Shown in pieces: positions 45,901 through 57,346 of a stretch of DNA of 64,000 nucleotides. The stretch is from Tigriopus japonicus (Eukaryota > Arthropoda > Copepoda > Harpacticoida > Harpacticidae). A program made the translations under genes and the position numbers. Below the pieces are notes generated by a model. It worked only from the letters and a program-made list of their open reading frames with translations. It was not told where the DNA came from and searched no databases. The stretch's first letter is position 1. Each line of letters opens with the position of its first letter. Location: the NCBI GenBank assembly GCA_010645155.1, contig CM021312.1, positions 6,383,101 through 6,447,100 of the forward strand. The letters run 5' to 3'.

Positions 45901-48900
45901 CGACGGTTCTAAAATCCGCCAAGTTGTGTCTCCCGATGATCCGATCCTCAATCGGGTTCAAGTAATGAAAAAGGTGTCAGTCCCAGCTTCACAACATATG
46001 GTTTCCACCACGAGATCCACGGTTTCACCGTCTGTGTCTTTATCTCAATCTACGTCATCTTCTCGAGAACCTTTGCGGAAGAAGCGTAAACCCATTTCTC
46101 CACCTAGAGATGACGATTCTAGTGGAAGTTCATTGAGGTCCTATCAAGTTCGTCGAGGTGATGAAGCGCCTTTGACCAAGAGGAAAAGCATCCATGAAAG
46201 GTAGGATGATGTTCCTGGAATAGTGTGAAGGAAAGAAGCTAATGAGAAATTAACGACAATTTGACATTTGTGCTTCGAAAATACCTAACAAACCAAGAAG
46301 CGCAAGAGGAGCTCTGGACCGCAAAAATTGGCTACACAAGGGCAATTTTTATTAAGCTGATTTATCTGAAGCAATAGTTTCGAATGGATGAGTGTAATCG
46401 AACGAATTCAGCTGGGGATTCTGGGGCCAAAATCACTAGGGATGGGTCAGAACTAGGTTCGGACATTTCATAGTTTAGTTTGTTACGTGAGGAAAGCATT
46501 CTTATTTTAATTGATTGTCAAAATGAAGAAGACGAGTTGGGCTCACGAATTTTGATTAAATTTTATGGAGGGTGAGTCTTGACTCCGACGCGTCCCTAGC
46601 CATTTTGGCCCCAGAATCCCCAGCTGATTTCGTGCGATTACACTTATCCATTCTGTTTTGTCTGTCAAGGGCCCACCAAAAATCTTCCCGGGCCTGCATA
46701 TGGGCCCAGGCCCATAGGTTGGCTTATTGACTATAGGTTTATAGCAGGGGTAGGCAACTGGTGGGCCGCGGCCCACATGTAGGCCCAAGGATTGTCTTTG
46801 ATGTTCGTTGGTAATCGTTGATTTGTGGGCCCCTGAACCTACCAACGTCTGTTTGATGGGCCCTTGTGAACGTGTAATCAAATTTGCTGGGCCTTGGCGC
46901 AAAAGTAGTTGCCGACCCCTTGTCTATAGGATCTTTCCTGCCTTATGCGGGGCTGGATTCATTTTAGGGACAAGAATTTTGGGTCAAACGAACGACACGA
47001 CTCAAGTAGGGGAAGGAAGGAAAGGTGTACTTAATAACTTTAAAAACAACTTTTCGTGGCTTTTAATCTTATTTTGCATTTTCTGGAGAACTAAGTATGA
47101 AAAACTTTGAAAATATCTGAAGTTTTATAACCAATAACTTTTCCTCGCAATTTGCATCTAAATTAGCGAAAAGGTCGCCTGAAAGTATTTCCACCAACAA
47201 AATGTGTTGGGCCAAAGGATAGAACAAACCAACTTAATTTAGCTCAACTAATTTAACCCAAAAAGTGGCGAATAGAGAATTTACCAAAGGTTAACATCCC
47301 TTTTTGTTTGCCTGCTGTGGTGGCAATTTGCTCTCCTATTTTCCGCTCTCTGTAAATGAACGGAAATATGATCAGATTTTAAATGTCACGAGTCGAACTC
47401 ATGAAATATGGTCCAATAGAAGCAAGATTTAGGTTTAAAACGATGTTTGCAATCCTTCATGAATCAATTAGCACTAATTAGGAGATGAATTGAGTTATTC
47501 TGTTGTTGTAGTTTGCGCCCATTTTTCCTTTTATTCTTGCTGATTGTGGAGCATTCACATGCTCACATTGGAGCTGACAACCTGGAAGGCCTTTGTTTTG
47601 AATAAGATAAATTTATCAACAGTGGTAAAATAATGTTCATCAAAGCTACCTTCAAAGTTATGCTTACTTTGGACTAGTGATGGACCGAAAGGGCTCATAA
47701 CCGAAACCGAAAGTTTCGCCCGAAAGAGGGCTTAACCGAAACCGAAACTGAAAGCAGCTGACTACAAAATTGTATAAATGCAAAATCCACCTTAAAAATT
47801 AAATTGCTCATGTGTTTGCTGTTGGGTAGTCGCAAATTTTGAAAATCGTGAAACTTGAATTTCAGTGGCGTTTGGACGAAATTTTTTTTCGATTCCGTTG
47901 TCAAACTCCGTCCTTATTAGTGCATGTCTGCTTTCGGTGTCGGTAGGCATAACCGAAACCGAAACCGAAATTTCGGCCAAAATTTCGGCCGTAGTTTCGG
48001 CCGAAAGCGCTTTCGGTCCAACACTAATATGGACCTTGGGGAGTGCTTGAGCTTTTACACCAATAAATCCTCCCAATAAATTGGTCGCCTGTTTTTTGTG
48101 GTAAAAACTACAACAACGAACTGAATAAATGGAGGCAATGTGGAGATAAAAAATGTGAATATTTAAAATGAACTTTAGGACACAATATTTTAAAAAACTT
48201 AACGCCATGACATGGTTCATCTAAGAATGTTTTTTTTAACTTAATGAGGAGCTGAATTTGCCCAACCAAAAGAAGCAAAATGGTTTAATCATTGACAAAA
48301 TATGAATTATTCTTGCTCATTACTGGGCACCGATAACATAAAAGTCCAGATCTGTAATACATCATTAGATTAGATCCAACATAAAATGTATTGTCAGTGC
48401 TTTTAAAGTTAGTGATACAATTGTTATTATTTGCAACTTTACATTTTTACAAATGAAGTGAAGCATCAAAGGTAGTTTGAAGATTGATTGAAAAAAAACA
48501 TTTAGTTTTCTTTGATAAATATATTTTGTTTGGTCACGCCTAATTTCGGAGTCACTTTTGAATTGGCTGAGAATGACCAGTGTTAATTTTCATTGATAAG
48601 TTTTTATGATTGAAAATGTCACAATATTGGATTTTTTATATTTGTGGATTTAACAATATTTTGGATTTAACTAGTCCTATGCTGAAGACTGCAAGAGATG
48701 AAATTATAGGCGAAGAAAACAAATTCAAATACGTAGTTCGAAAAGCGTAACGACTAACAAAATTACAGGCCTGAAGCCCACCTTTGTTAGTACTTGTCGT
48801 TGGAGACGCTTCTGGAAATACTTTAGAGACATGAAGACCCTTTATGAGAAAATGAAATTGTACCAAATATTTCCTTGATGGGGATATATTTAGAAGAATG

Positions 48901-51900
48901 ACAGAGTGTTCAGAATATTTGGGTGTGACGTAGAATTGTAAATGTTTGTTTCAATATGCTTTTGTGACACCGTGTGTCATCTGCATATCGTTAACAATTA
49001 AGCTCCACGGAAAATACGTGTGGATTATTTTCCCTCTTGATACGGTAATTTGTGACAGGTTTCCACGGTTTATGGTGGGCGTAGACATTGAATCATTTTT
49101 AAAACAATTCCAGAGTATGTGTTTTCTCTTACACTTGAGCTCCCAGTCATGCGTTTATTGTATTTTGGACGAAACCTTTTATTATTTATTGTTTAGACCT
49201 ATAGAGTGGAGATACAAAAGCAGGCCGGTCGTGAAATTTCATTGTGGGCAGCAAGGGCTAAAGAAGCTCATGGGAAAGAAGCGTCGTCACAATCAAGTTG
49301 TTTGGCTTTTTTGAAACTTCAAATGTTTGCCGTTGTTGTCGCCACCATCAATCAGGAAGTTCAAGTTAAAACGAAAGTCAAATTTGCCATCAATTTACGC
49401 AGATCATGCCAGTAAAGATGAATCCAGTCATTGGACCACAAAATAAGGCGGATTCAAGCACTTTCGTAGATATTTTTCGGTCAAAGGCTCCTTTTTGCCG
49501 TTTTTTTCTCTTGTACTTCCTGGTTTGTTTGGCTTTTTTAAAGCTTCATGATAAAGCCACTGTCACTAGTATTCTGACGACGCTTCTTTGACATGAGCTT
49601 CTGTAGCAAGGGCCATTTATCATCAGCGACTAGTTGAAACTTGCCCTAATAAGTCCGATGCACTGACGTTTGTTCTACGATCTTCCACTTGCATGGGCAA
49701 GTTTTAATGATATTCTTCCGAAATATTTGCTTTTTCATGCAACTTTTGGGCAACTTTGGCCAATATCAGCTGCAAACAAGGCAGATAAAATGACAATAGC
49801 CTCTCTATACTCCTCAAAGGTTTGGACAACTCAAGCACTCCCTAGGGTGCTTAAAGAGTGTGTCATAAGTTACAAAATGGATAGAGATAGTTGAGCAAAA
49901 AATCCTTCAACCCTAGTTTTGTACTATTTGTCTGTTGTCGAAATTAGGAAGCGTGCTCTGTCGCATGTAGCTTGTAAAAACCATTCGAAAACGAGAACTA
50001 ATTCTGTTAAATTGGATCACATTGGTGGACTTTGCAATGAATATTTCCGTGAGATCACCAAGAACGTTTTAAGTGTTAATTTAGGCATTGTGCAATAAAA
50101 TTGGGAAGTTGTTATTTGTTCAACACCCTGTGAAGATAATGAAAAAATGCCTGTTTTTGAGCCTTATGCGTATGTTTGTTAGGAAACGTCGCTAATCCAA
50201 TTTAGCATGGCCTGTCCCATAGCTTCATATTTCATTCCACACATCTCCTAATTTCTGAATGTTTAAGTGCATCAAATTTTGCTATGATCAAAAACTGACC
50301 GCATGGTCCAAGTGACCTCAGGATCCATTTTTGCTCTCTTTGTCATACCTTGACGTAATCTCTCGTTGAGGAAAAGGTCAAGTGAAAGTGCTTCTTTCTA
50401 ACATCAAGATCTCATTCTTGACACCCCTTTGCAGTGGGTTTTTTACCTCATCCACATTGGATCATAATGGAACCCCTTTTATAGCATGGGTCGGCAATAA
50501 GTTTGACAGGGCCCAACACACAAGGACTGGTGTTCGTACTGGTGCTCGAAGTGCCCTAACATAAAAGAGTACGGTCATAAAGTGCGCCATCTTGTGCATT
50601 TCATGGAGCAATAGCTCACACTTCCCATGATAAACATATATTTGAAGAGAGTAAGGGCCGTTCATCACTTTGGGACAAACTTATCTACCTCAACTATTGC
50701 TTGGATTTTGCTAAAAGACCTGCAATATTTTTTGGTTAAATTGATAGGTAAACTCCCTTTAATATTGGCATGAATAGCTTTACTATTGAAAAATAATTTA
50801 GGTAAGATCCATGCCAAAGTTCATCTTAAAACACTAACTTCTTTTAGAAGTCCCTCCATCAATATCTAAAGCACTTTAGTTTGCCCTCAATTGGTGTATG
50901 ACCGTTGCTTTCTTCAAAATAGTGTGTCATGGGAAGTGCGAGCAATTGCCGCATGAAATCCACTAGATGGCGCACTTTATGACCGTATTCTTGTGACTGC
51001 ACCTTCACATAAAGACGAGCGATATCAGTTTTTTACTAACTGACTGTTTGATGGAATGATAAGATCAAACTAGAAGACATTGCCTCCCACCCACACTTTC
51101 TTGTTGAAAAGGAAGTAAAATTCAATCTGGCCTCCCAATTAATGCATAATTTCCTGATGGGCTTTTAACTTTTTCTTGGGTCACAATCAAAACACTTACT
51201 GGGTCACATCATATGTACATGAAGATATGCTCAAAAATACCTTTTTCGGAGCCCTACTCTTCAACTATTGGATTGTTGGGTGCTAGGGTCGGCTGATCCT
51301 CGCCCGGCCAGCAAAGCCAGCCATCACATCATCCATTTTTTCCGATAAGCATTCTTTTGTCCGGTATCAGATTGGTTCTCCATCTGTGGTGTGTGAATTA
51401 GCGTCTAAAAGTTTCCTGGAGAAAGGTCGGGGAGGAATGTCGAACCTGGGACCTCTCTCATACAGGAAACTGCGCTATCCACAACACCACGTCTCCTTAA
51501 AATGGATTTCTCCCGACAGCTTCAATCCGACCCCCAACAGGATTCGAACCTACGCCGTCTGGGGAAGACTAAAACTAAAAGCACTTACACTCGGCACTTT
51601 TATGAACGCGCTAGTACGCATGGCCACTCAGGCTTCCTATTATTGGAATATTACTTTAACCCTTAGATTTCATTACATCTCATGACATCTGAAACTGATA
51701 AATAAAGTGCGAAATAGGTTTAGGAGTGTCGAGTAAAATCACTCAAGAGTTGATGAGATGTCAAAAATGTTTTAACTAGCATTTGAACCAAAGATTTCTT
51801 TGTGCTTAAAATCAGGCTAAGTCTAATCCATCCTCATTTGAGAAAAAGCGTTATTTTCGGGGCCTCTAAATGTTTTTTGCTCAATAAACAGGTTTAAAAT

Positions 51901-52716
51901 GTTATTAAGCCTGAGAAATGATGGCCCAAAAGTTTTTCTTTAATCTTAGGAAGATATTTATGGTAACAAATTCGGGGAAAAAAATATTCCTAAGACATTG
52001 ACGGCCCCTTAAACAATAAGAACACCGGAGCATTCTATTAATGTGCAAACAATTAAAAGATAACAAATTCTCAAATTCAATATTCGTGACAAGAAAAGCT
52101 ATGTCTGCACATGACCATGTCAATACTTATTTTTAAGATGTCATTTTTTATCACAATTCCTGCGTCTGCCTTTTGTCTAACATATTTTTATCGGTTATAA
52201 AAATGAGTCCCAAAAGGAGTTAAATGTTTATTGCAACATTTTTTGGGTCCGACTGAAATCTCTTTCAAAAGATTTTGACTTCCCAAAAAAATGAAAGTCG
52301 TTTTGAAATGTTATGCTCAAATGGAAAAATCAAATCAAAGAACTTGTCAAACCTTTCATAAAGACCAGAGGCTAGTTTTTTAAGACGCAAAGATCGTACT
52401 TTAGTACTGTAAGTTCGATCTGGAGATCGATCTTTGCGCTTAAAAAACTAGCCTCAGCTGATTAATTTATCTGAAGTTAAACTCTCAACCAATGTTCATA
52501 CCCATAAAACTTCTAATTCAACTTGTAATTGATTCTATTTCATTCAGATTGGATGGTGGATCACGACTTCGACTTGAACCCCCTCGTCAATCTGAGTCAC
52601 ATCGGGCTTCATTCACCCAACATCCGAAAAGGCCAGATCAAGGATCTTCGCGAATGTATAGTGACGATTACAGAAATACTATGTCTCACAGAATCGGTCG
52701 CAAGAGAAGTTTGTAA
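42976..52716 (+). CDS. C19orf47: C19orf47-like SAM-domain protein
   Basis: Four exons (42976-43119, 44544-44897, 45746-46200, 52548-52716) join in phase (0, 0, 2) to 373 residues; the human protein is about 420. Exon 1 encodes VGEWVDFFMGAGIPARESAQ and MLLDLNK, and exon 2 starts EYLRDMGITVLGDIIAILKH. Together these form the SAM domain (residues about 9-72) typical of the C19orf47 family, a poorly studied nuclear protein. Later parts are low-complexity, Ser/Pro-rich and basic, with a KKKKYIM segment, a likely nuclear signal RKKRKP (about 276-281), and repeated VFKR-like motifs. The donor GAG|GTAGGT ends exon 2. The last exon is 6.3 kb away; it is supported by phase, a good TTCATTCAG acceptor and basic, Arg-rich content, but not by homology. 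An ATTAAA signal follows at 52731. Confidence 0.82.
43233..43365. mobile_element. MITE related to 721-934, in intron 1 of the C19orf47-like gene
   Basis: Ends ACCGGACTCCAT and ATGGAGTCCGGT, with GTCACA and TGTGACGTCAC just inside. The core is rich in AACCTA / AACCTTA, the complement of the TTAGG-like core of the first copy. 133 bp. Confidence 0.7.
43366..45745. other. Introns 1 (rest) and 2 of the C19orf47-like gene
   Basis: Apart from exon 2 (44544-44897) I see no features except a small hairpin (GTTATTATTA / TAATAATAAC) near 44127-44155. Confidence 0.5.
46381..46655. mobile_element. Inverted-repeat element in intron 3
   Basis: Arms of about 66 bp: GAATGGATGAGTGTAATCG and CAGCTGGGGATTCTGGGGCC on the left, and the inverse blocks at 46586-46655. 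A TAGGGATGGGTC-type sequence lies just inside each arm. About 275 bp in all. Confidence 0.75.
46745..46921. mobile_element. hAT MITE (CAGGGG), copy 1, in intron 3
   Basis: Ends CAGGGGTAGGCAACT and the inverse AGTTGCCGACCCCTT, close to the widespread CAGGGGTCGGCAA hAT terminus. Flanked by GTTTATAG (46737-46744) and GTCTATAG (46922-46929), a 7/8 target duplication. GC-richer, with GTGGGCC repeats. A longer copy is at 61287-61513. Confidence 0.9.
47675..48026. mobile_element. hAT MITE (TAGTGATGGACCGAAAG), in intron 3
   Basis: TAGTGATGGACCGAAAG and the inverse CTTTCGGTCCAACACTA form the ends. Flanks CTTTGGAC and ATATGGAC agree at six of eight positions. ACCGAAACCGAAA subterminal repeats lie at both ends, inverted relative to each other. 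Confidence 0.85.
48027..49248. other. Intron 3 sequence, no feature
   Basis: AT-rich intron of the C19orf47-like gene without recognisable content. Confidence 0.45.
49249..49613. mobile_element. MITE in intron 3, full copy of the 4620-4911 repeat
   Basis: GCAAGGGCTAAAGAAGCTCA at the left is mirrored by TGAGCTTCTGTAGCAAGGG at the right. Arms of about 42 bp share AAAGAAGCGTCGTCA. Confidence 0.75.
50570..50987. mobile_element. MITE family G, complete copy, in intron 3
   Basis: Ends TACGGTCATAAAGTGCGCCA and the inverse TGGCGCACTTTATGACCGTA are perfect over 20 bases or more. Inner arms pair GAGCAATAGCTCACACTTCC with its inverse. 418 bp, non-coding. The shorter copy is at 33641-33977. Confidence 0.85.
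51290..51496 (-). mobile_element. tRNA-derived SINE, second copy, in intron 3
   Basis: Reverse-strand copy of 17508-17745. The tRNA-like head is at 51496 downward, with the A box (TGGATAGCGCAG) and B box (GGTTCGACATTCC region). The body ends near GTGCTAGGGTCGG at 51290. It differs from the first copy at perhaps 15% of positions. Confidence 0.82.
51497..52367. other. Intron 3 sequence, no feature
   Basis: A second tRNA-like scrap (CAACAGGATTCGAACCTACG near 51535-51555) looks like a reverse B box in a tRNA or SINE fragment but lacks a foldable partner. Nothing else seen. Confidence 0.35.
52368..52455. repeat. 88-bp compact hairpin
   Basis: GAGGCTAGTTTTTTAAG and GCAAAGATCG on the left pair with CGATCTTTGCGCTTAAAAAA and CTAGCCTC on the right, about 28 bp per arm, around a roughly 28-base loop. 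It lies about 95 bp upstream of the last exon of the C19orf47-like gene. Either a tiny MITE or a structured RNA segment. Confidence 0.75.
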
Positions 52717-54331
52717 ATCGCTGAATGAGCATTAAAGATTATACCTTATGAATGAATGTGTCCATGAGTGTTCGCGTCGATGAATGGCAATGATAAATTC
52801 GAAACAAGGCCAAGAAAGGCTTAAGGCGTCTTGGAAAGTATTTTATGGAGACTACTTAACTAAAAGAGGTGGTTCAATTGAGAGAGATGATTTATTTCCT
52901 TTGAGTTAAGCAAAGAGCAGGGCTTCAGTGGTCCATGTTTCTTCTATTGTAGGAATGGGTGGTATGGTTAAAAATGTCCTATTGGCTTATTTGCGTTTTG
53001 AGGGGGCGTTGTATGAGAAATGGGAAGAAACGTCCAAATGTTGGGCGGAACTTAGTTGACTAGTTATCCAGGTACCTCATTTCGCTGTTAAGTGCTTCTT
53101 GGCCTCAAATCCTCGTAGGCATTTGGCATTTTCTGTTTCTCTAACACAACTTGGGGGACACTGCGTTACAATTTTGAGAGTCACATACAGAATCATTTCT
53201 TCCTTTTTAAATTTCTTCTTTCGGCGCATTGACAAAAATGTAAGAGCTCATCGGTATTTAGACATTGGGTCTCAAAATGACTCAGCAAAAATCAAACGTT
53301 TTTTTTTTTGTTTTGTCGAAATTCAAACTGTTCCCATAAGTTTGAAAATGACCATGTAGGTCAATTATGGCTCAAAATACAGGGTCGGATGGTCTAAACT
53401 AAGGTTCTTTGTAAATAAACTGCATCGATGACGTTACATGATTTGCAACATCTGATTGGCTCATCCACTTTTTGGCGCCCTTTTCAACATTTCCAAACAG
53501 ACTCAACCCTCATCAAGCTTTCACTTAATCCAATGCCTGAACACCTTACTATGAAGCACATATTTTGTGTTTTTTCTAGAGCCCAACTTAATGTGATGTT
53601 AAATGGCTTGATGCTTCCAACTTATATTTTTCCTTGGAGTTTTGAGGATTCTAAATTTGGCACGCCGATCCTGTTAGGAGGATTTAGAGTGAGATCGGTA
53701 GAAGCTCATTAAATGCTACTCCCGCCTGAACCTTTTTAACATGGTCACAAGTACTAAAACCAACTAAAAAAGTCGGATATCAATTGCAACTCCGGTGACA
53801 TGATTAAGTAATGAAAGAAAATGCTCAAATTTTTCTATTAGTTGCCCACAGATATTGCTCAAAACTTTGCCCACTTCAGTTTTGAGCATTGATAACAAAC
53901 CATTTACAACTTCAAACATACATTTTTATCGTCAAATTTCAGATGATTATTATTGAAACAAAACGTGTTCAATTGGAAAGTCGAGTACGGCACCTTCTGA
54001 AATATTAAATATGGAACATTTTTGAATATTCAAACAACTAACTTATTGAGAGATCGTGAGAACTTTCCGATTGGAATGAGAAGTTCTAAAATTAGGTTTG
54101 AAAGAATTATCACATTGTGTTTGTGAAAGTTTTGCTCCGTAATCCTGGTGCACATCCTGCTTTTTTTTTCAAGTTCCGACTCAAGCGTAACGAATTTTTG
54201 TGTTAACGTTAATGAAATGAAAGGCCACAATGTGAAAGGGACTTGAAGGTTTTTTACTCATCACTTCAAGACTAAGGGGTTCTCATGACAGCTATGATGG
54301 AAAATGTCTCATAAATAGTTGAGCAAATTCC
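52717..54331. other. Intergenic, no recognised feature
   Basis: 3' region of the C19orf47-like gene (ATTAAA at 52731) and 5' flank of the next gene. Frames at 53099-53712 have no recognisable motif. Confidence 0.4.
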
Positions 54332-57300
54332 ATGTTGGCCTCAGTCCATCCAAGGATTATGAGAGGGCCATTTCAAGCACTCGCGTTTGTGATTTTATCC
54401 TGCTCTGCACTCTCCAGGGGTAAGAACTTGCTTTTTATTGGGTTTGCTGATTATCTCCGACAATTATTTCCCGATTTCTCAAGGAAAAGCTCTTCTTTTC
54501 CAAGCCTTGACGTATTATATTGTCTCTTATTGGTCCTAATTCTCAATCACATTCTCTCTTACAAAAAACCTAACTTCTAAAATTGTACAATTTGGGTTGC
54601 AGCCACAATTAAAATCGACTCCTTGGACGAAATCCCATCGCCATTAAGTGTTCCAAGTCATGAATATGGACCCATGAACGCCCTGGAAAGATTTTCAAAT
54701 TCATTTCCAAAACGATCACACGGAAATGGGGATCTTGATCGGATATCCAATGTCAGGGACATCCTGTTCAACCTTGAAAATGTTCTGGATCAAATGCAGA
54801 ATTCAAATTTGCCGCCAAAAGCAGGTGAGATTTGTCCACCATTCAGGGTGTCCATGTTGTCTCAAGTGGGTTTGAATTTAGGGAATTTGTGGAGAAACTA
54901 CGGGAAACGGACTGAGATACCCCAAGAATTGGGTCCTAATAAGGGACCTTGGTCGAAATCGGCCGCAAATGCCAAGCGTGAAGAATATAGGTTGTTAAGG
55001 TTGGTGCTTTATCATATTTTAACCAAATGCATCCAGTATTTGGCTGTAACTTGTAAAACTGTTCGTGCGTACCTCTGTTGTTCATAATCTAAATTTTCAG
55101 TCCTGTGCAAGACTTGATCACTGAGTCCAAGGAAAATCCATTGGAGGATGAACGGTAATTGATAAGCCATGACATGGTTTTCGTTTTGCAATTAGTTACT
55201 GCTAACAATCTAAGTTTTTGGTCGAAATCAATCTCAAATGACATGTTAAAATATGAGTTCAAAAATAATCTTGTGCTCCCATCCTTTTTTTCAATTGAAA
55301 TGGGGCAATGATTTCTGTGTGTCTCAATACCTTTTCGAATGAGAATAGTGTCATGGCTTATAACATGAAATAATATTGATGTCCTTAATTCTATGCACCT
55401 TCAAATATGTGGTTGAATGTGTTAACACTTTGTGTCACTGCCCTCGCTTGTTGAATTTTGATGTGATTTCGGCAACCTGAGCTCGAAAGGTTTTAGTGAA
55501 AAGATGACAGACATCTAATTGGACAAGAACCACCGAATTCTGTGGACAATGAGGCTGTCAATAACAATAGAAATTACCAATGGGAACAAGTCAATTTCGT
55601 TCATCTACAAATGAAAGGTTGCTTTTGTGGCCCAGACTAGGTTTTCAATTTTCGGATCAATCAGGAGCCAGAAGAAAAATGGCGGATTGAAGTAGCCCTA
55701 GCACATTGAGCATTCGCTTTGCTCCATCATTTTTTTAGACCACAACATCAAGATTCACGAACTGCTCTTCTTCATGTAGCGACATAGGAAAATATTCCAA
55801 ATTTTAGCTTTACACGTATTAAGACTGTTTATCTGTAAATATGAGCTAAACAGAATCTTTCGGAAATTTAAAGTTCAAGGAAGGATGTTGGAGTCAAATA
55901 TGACTTTTTGGAAACCCACTTTTGAGAAAATCGTCATTTTTCCAGTTTCCACCGGCTAAGCATTGCGGATAGAACAGTTCGGATTTTCGAGGTTTTCCGA
56001 GTTAGTACTGAGCTCCTAAGAACACTAACAATCCTTTCTGTGTTGAAACCCTCTCATAGCTATATATTGAACAGAGCATAGATTGAATGTGCTTGCTCCT
56101 TGTGGGGTAAAACAAAAAGGGCCATTAATTGAGTTAAGAAATTTTAGTGTGTGGTTTACTAAACACAAGCAAGGTACATTTGCTAAAGAACCGTATGTTT
56201 ACTCCTGTTGAAAATCAAAGTTCTTTTTGTAGGGAGCCTCCTAGTCCAGAGAACTTCAGTGGTTTATAGGTCATCTGGCTACTCATAGGCGTAGGAGGCA
56301 GGGGGGCAGGGGGGGGCAACTGCCCCCCCTGGCCTCCGGAGATTGCTAAAATTCGGGCAAATGAGTTGAGATATTCGGGCATTCGGGTGTATTTGGCAGG
56401 CGAAAGGGAAGGGACAAAATGTTCTTCTGACTTATCAGCAAAGCTATCAAATGTTTGTGAAATTCGGGCAAATTTGGTGTTGCCCCCCCAAATAAACCAC
56501 ACCTCCTACGCCTATGTGGCTACTGATGTGTTTCGAGTTGGATTTTTGGCAGAGTTTTGCCATTTTGGTTTTTAGGGTTAAACAGCTGACCACAACAAAA
56601 CTTTTCAACAGCCAACAAATAGACCTTATCTGACAAAAAAGATTGCAGCAGTGCCAACCAAAATCCATACTGTAGTGATGGAACTCGAAATTGAAGTATA
56701 GTAGTTAGAGTGTTGCCAAATTGGTCCCTCTTTTGGTCTTTTCAAAAAGTTCTATGCACCCTGCCGTTTTAAACAATAATAAACTTCGAGTCAAAAATGG
56801 CAGCACTCCCAACTAATAACACATTACTACAGATGGCATCCATCCCTCTTTTTCTTGGCCCTCTAGCTGAAATCAATATTTGTCAACCTCTTCTCATCAT
56901 GTGAAGTATTTTGCTGATTGTATAAATACCTTTCAGACGACTGAGGTCAGATCCTACTTGGGTTTCTTCGGGTCATCGGATCACTTGGAGTCCATACAAC
57001 AAAAGAAACCAATACATGTTGCTTCGTAAGGGCCGAGATACTTCATCAGAGGAATCTAACGTGGAGTTATTGCAAATCACAGAAGTAAGAGAGTGTATGT
57101 ATGGTCTTCCGTTGGATTCGATTTTTTAAAACCTTATTCATTTAATTTTTAGAACGAGCCCTCTCACATTGAGACCATGAAAGAACAAGACAGAATTTCC
57201 AAGTTGAGAAGTAAACGATATTCTGAGGTAACCCAAAAGAGTTTTCATGAGAATCCAAGTTTTGATTTGAAAATCATTTGATTCCTTTTCAGATTGGTAA

Positions 57301-57346
57301 GAAGAAGAATGACTCTGAATATCTCTTGAGGTTCGACCAAAAGTAA
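54332..57346 (+). CDS. Secreted precursor with dibasic sites, unrecognised family
   Basis: Six exons (54332-54419, 54603-54990, 55101-55154, 56937-57084, 57153-57227, 57293-57346), all with GT-AG boundaries and matching phases (1, 2, 2, 0, 0), encode 268 residues; Met10 (54359) is an alternative start. GPFQALAFVILSCSALS (12-28) is a signal-peptide-like core. Potential prohormone cleavage sites are FPKR (64-67), NYGKR (128-132, where the Gly could donate an amide), NAKR (152-155), RRLR (177-180), YNKR (197-200) and SKR/GKKK near the end. The mature chain is polar, with almost no cysteine. I do not recognise a known hormone. The layout suggests a neuropeptide or other processed secreted precursor, but it could be a non-processed secreted protein. 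An AATAAA is at 57584. Introns 3-4 hold foldback copy D and a MITE. Confidence 0.75.
55525..56135. mobile_element. Foldback family F, copy D, in an intron
   Basis: The left arm near 55525-55670 shows CACCGAATTCTGTGGACAAT, GAGGCTGTCAATAAC, CTACAAATGAAAGGTTGC and TTTTCAATTTTCGGATCAAT. The right inner arm near 56036-56130 shows AACCCTCTCATAGC, GAGCATAGATTGAATG and GGGTAAAACAAAAAGGGCC. More diverged than copies A and B and with foreign sequence between the arms. Confidence 0.5.
56521..56829. mobile_element. hAT-like MITE, copy 2 of 21970-22266, in an intron
   Basis: Begins TACTGATGTGTTTCGAGTTG and ends AACACATTACTA. The interior matches copy 1 block for block (AGTGCCAACCAAAATCC, GTGTTGCCAAATTGGTCCCT, AATGGCAGCACTCCC). 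It lies in the intron before exon 4 of the secreted precursor gene. Confidence 0.72.

Noticed and set aside
48867..49314. 122-codon frame at 48946-49314
   Set aside because: Runs into the MITE at 49249 and has no recognisable domain; it lies in an intron of the C19orf47-like gene.
54623..55087. Single-exon 154-codon frame
   Set aside because: It is exon 2 of the secreted precursor plus read-through into the intron after the AG|GTTGTT donor; the first 30 residues belong to an upstream exon.
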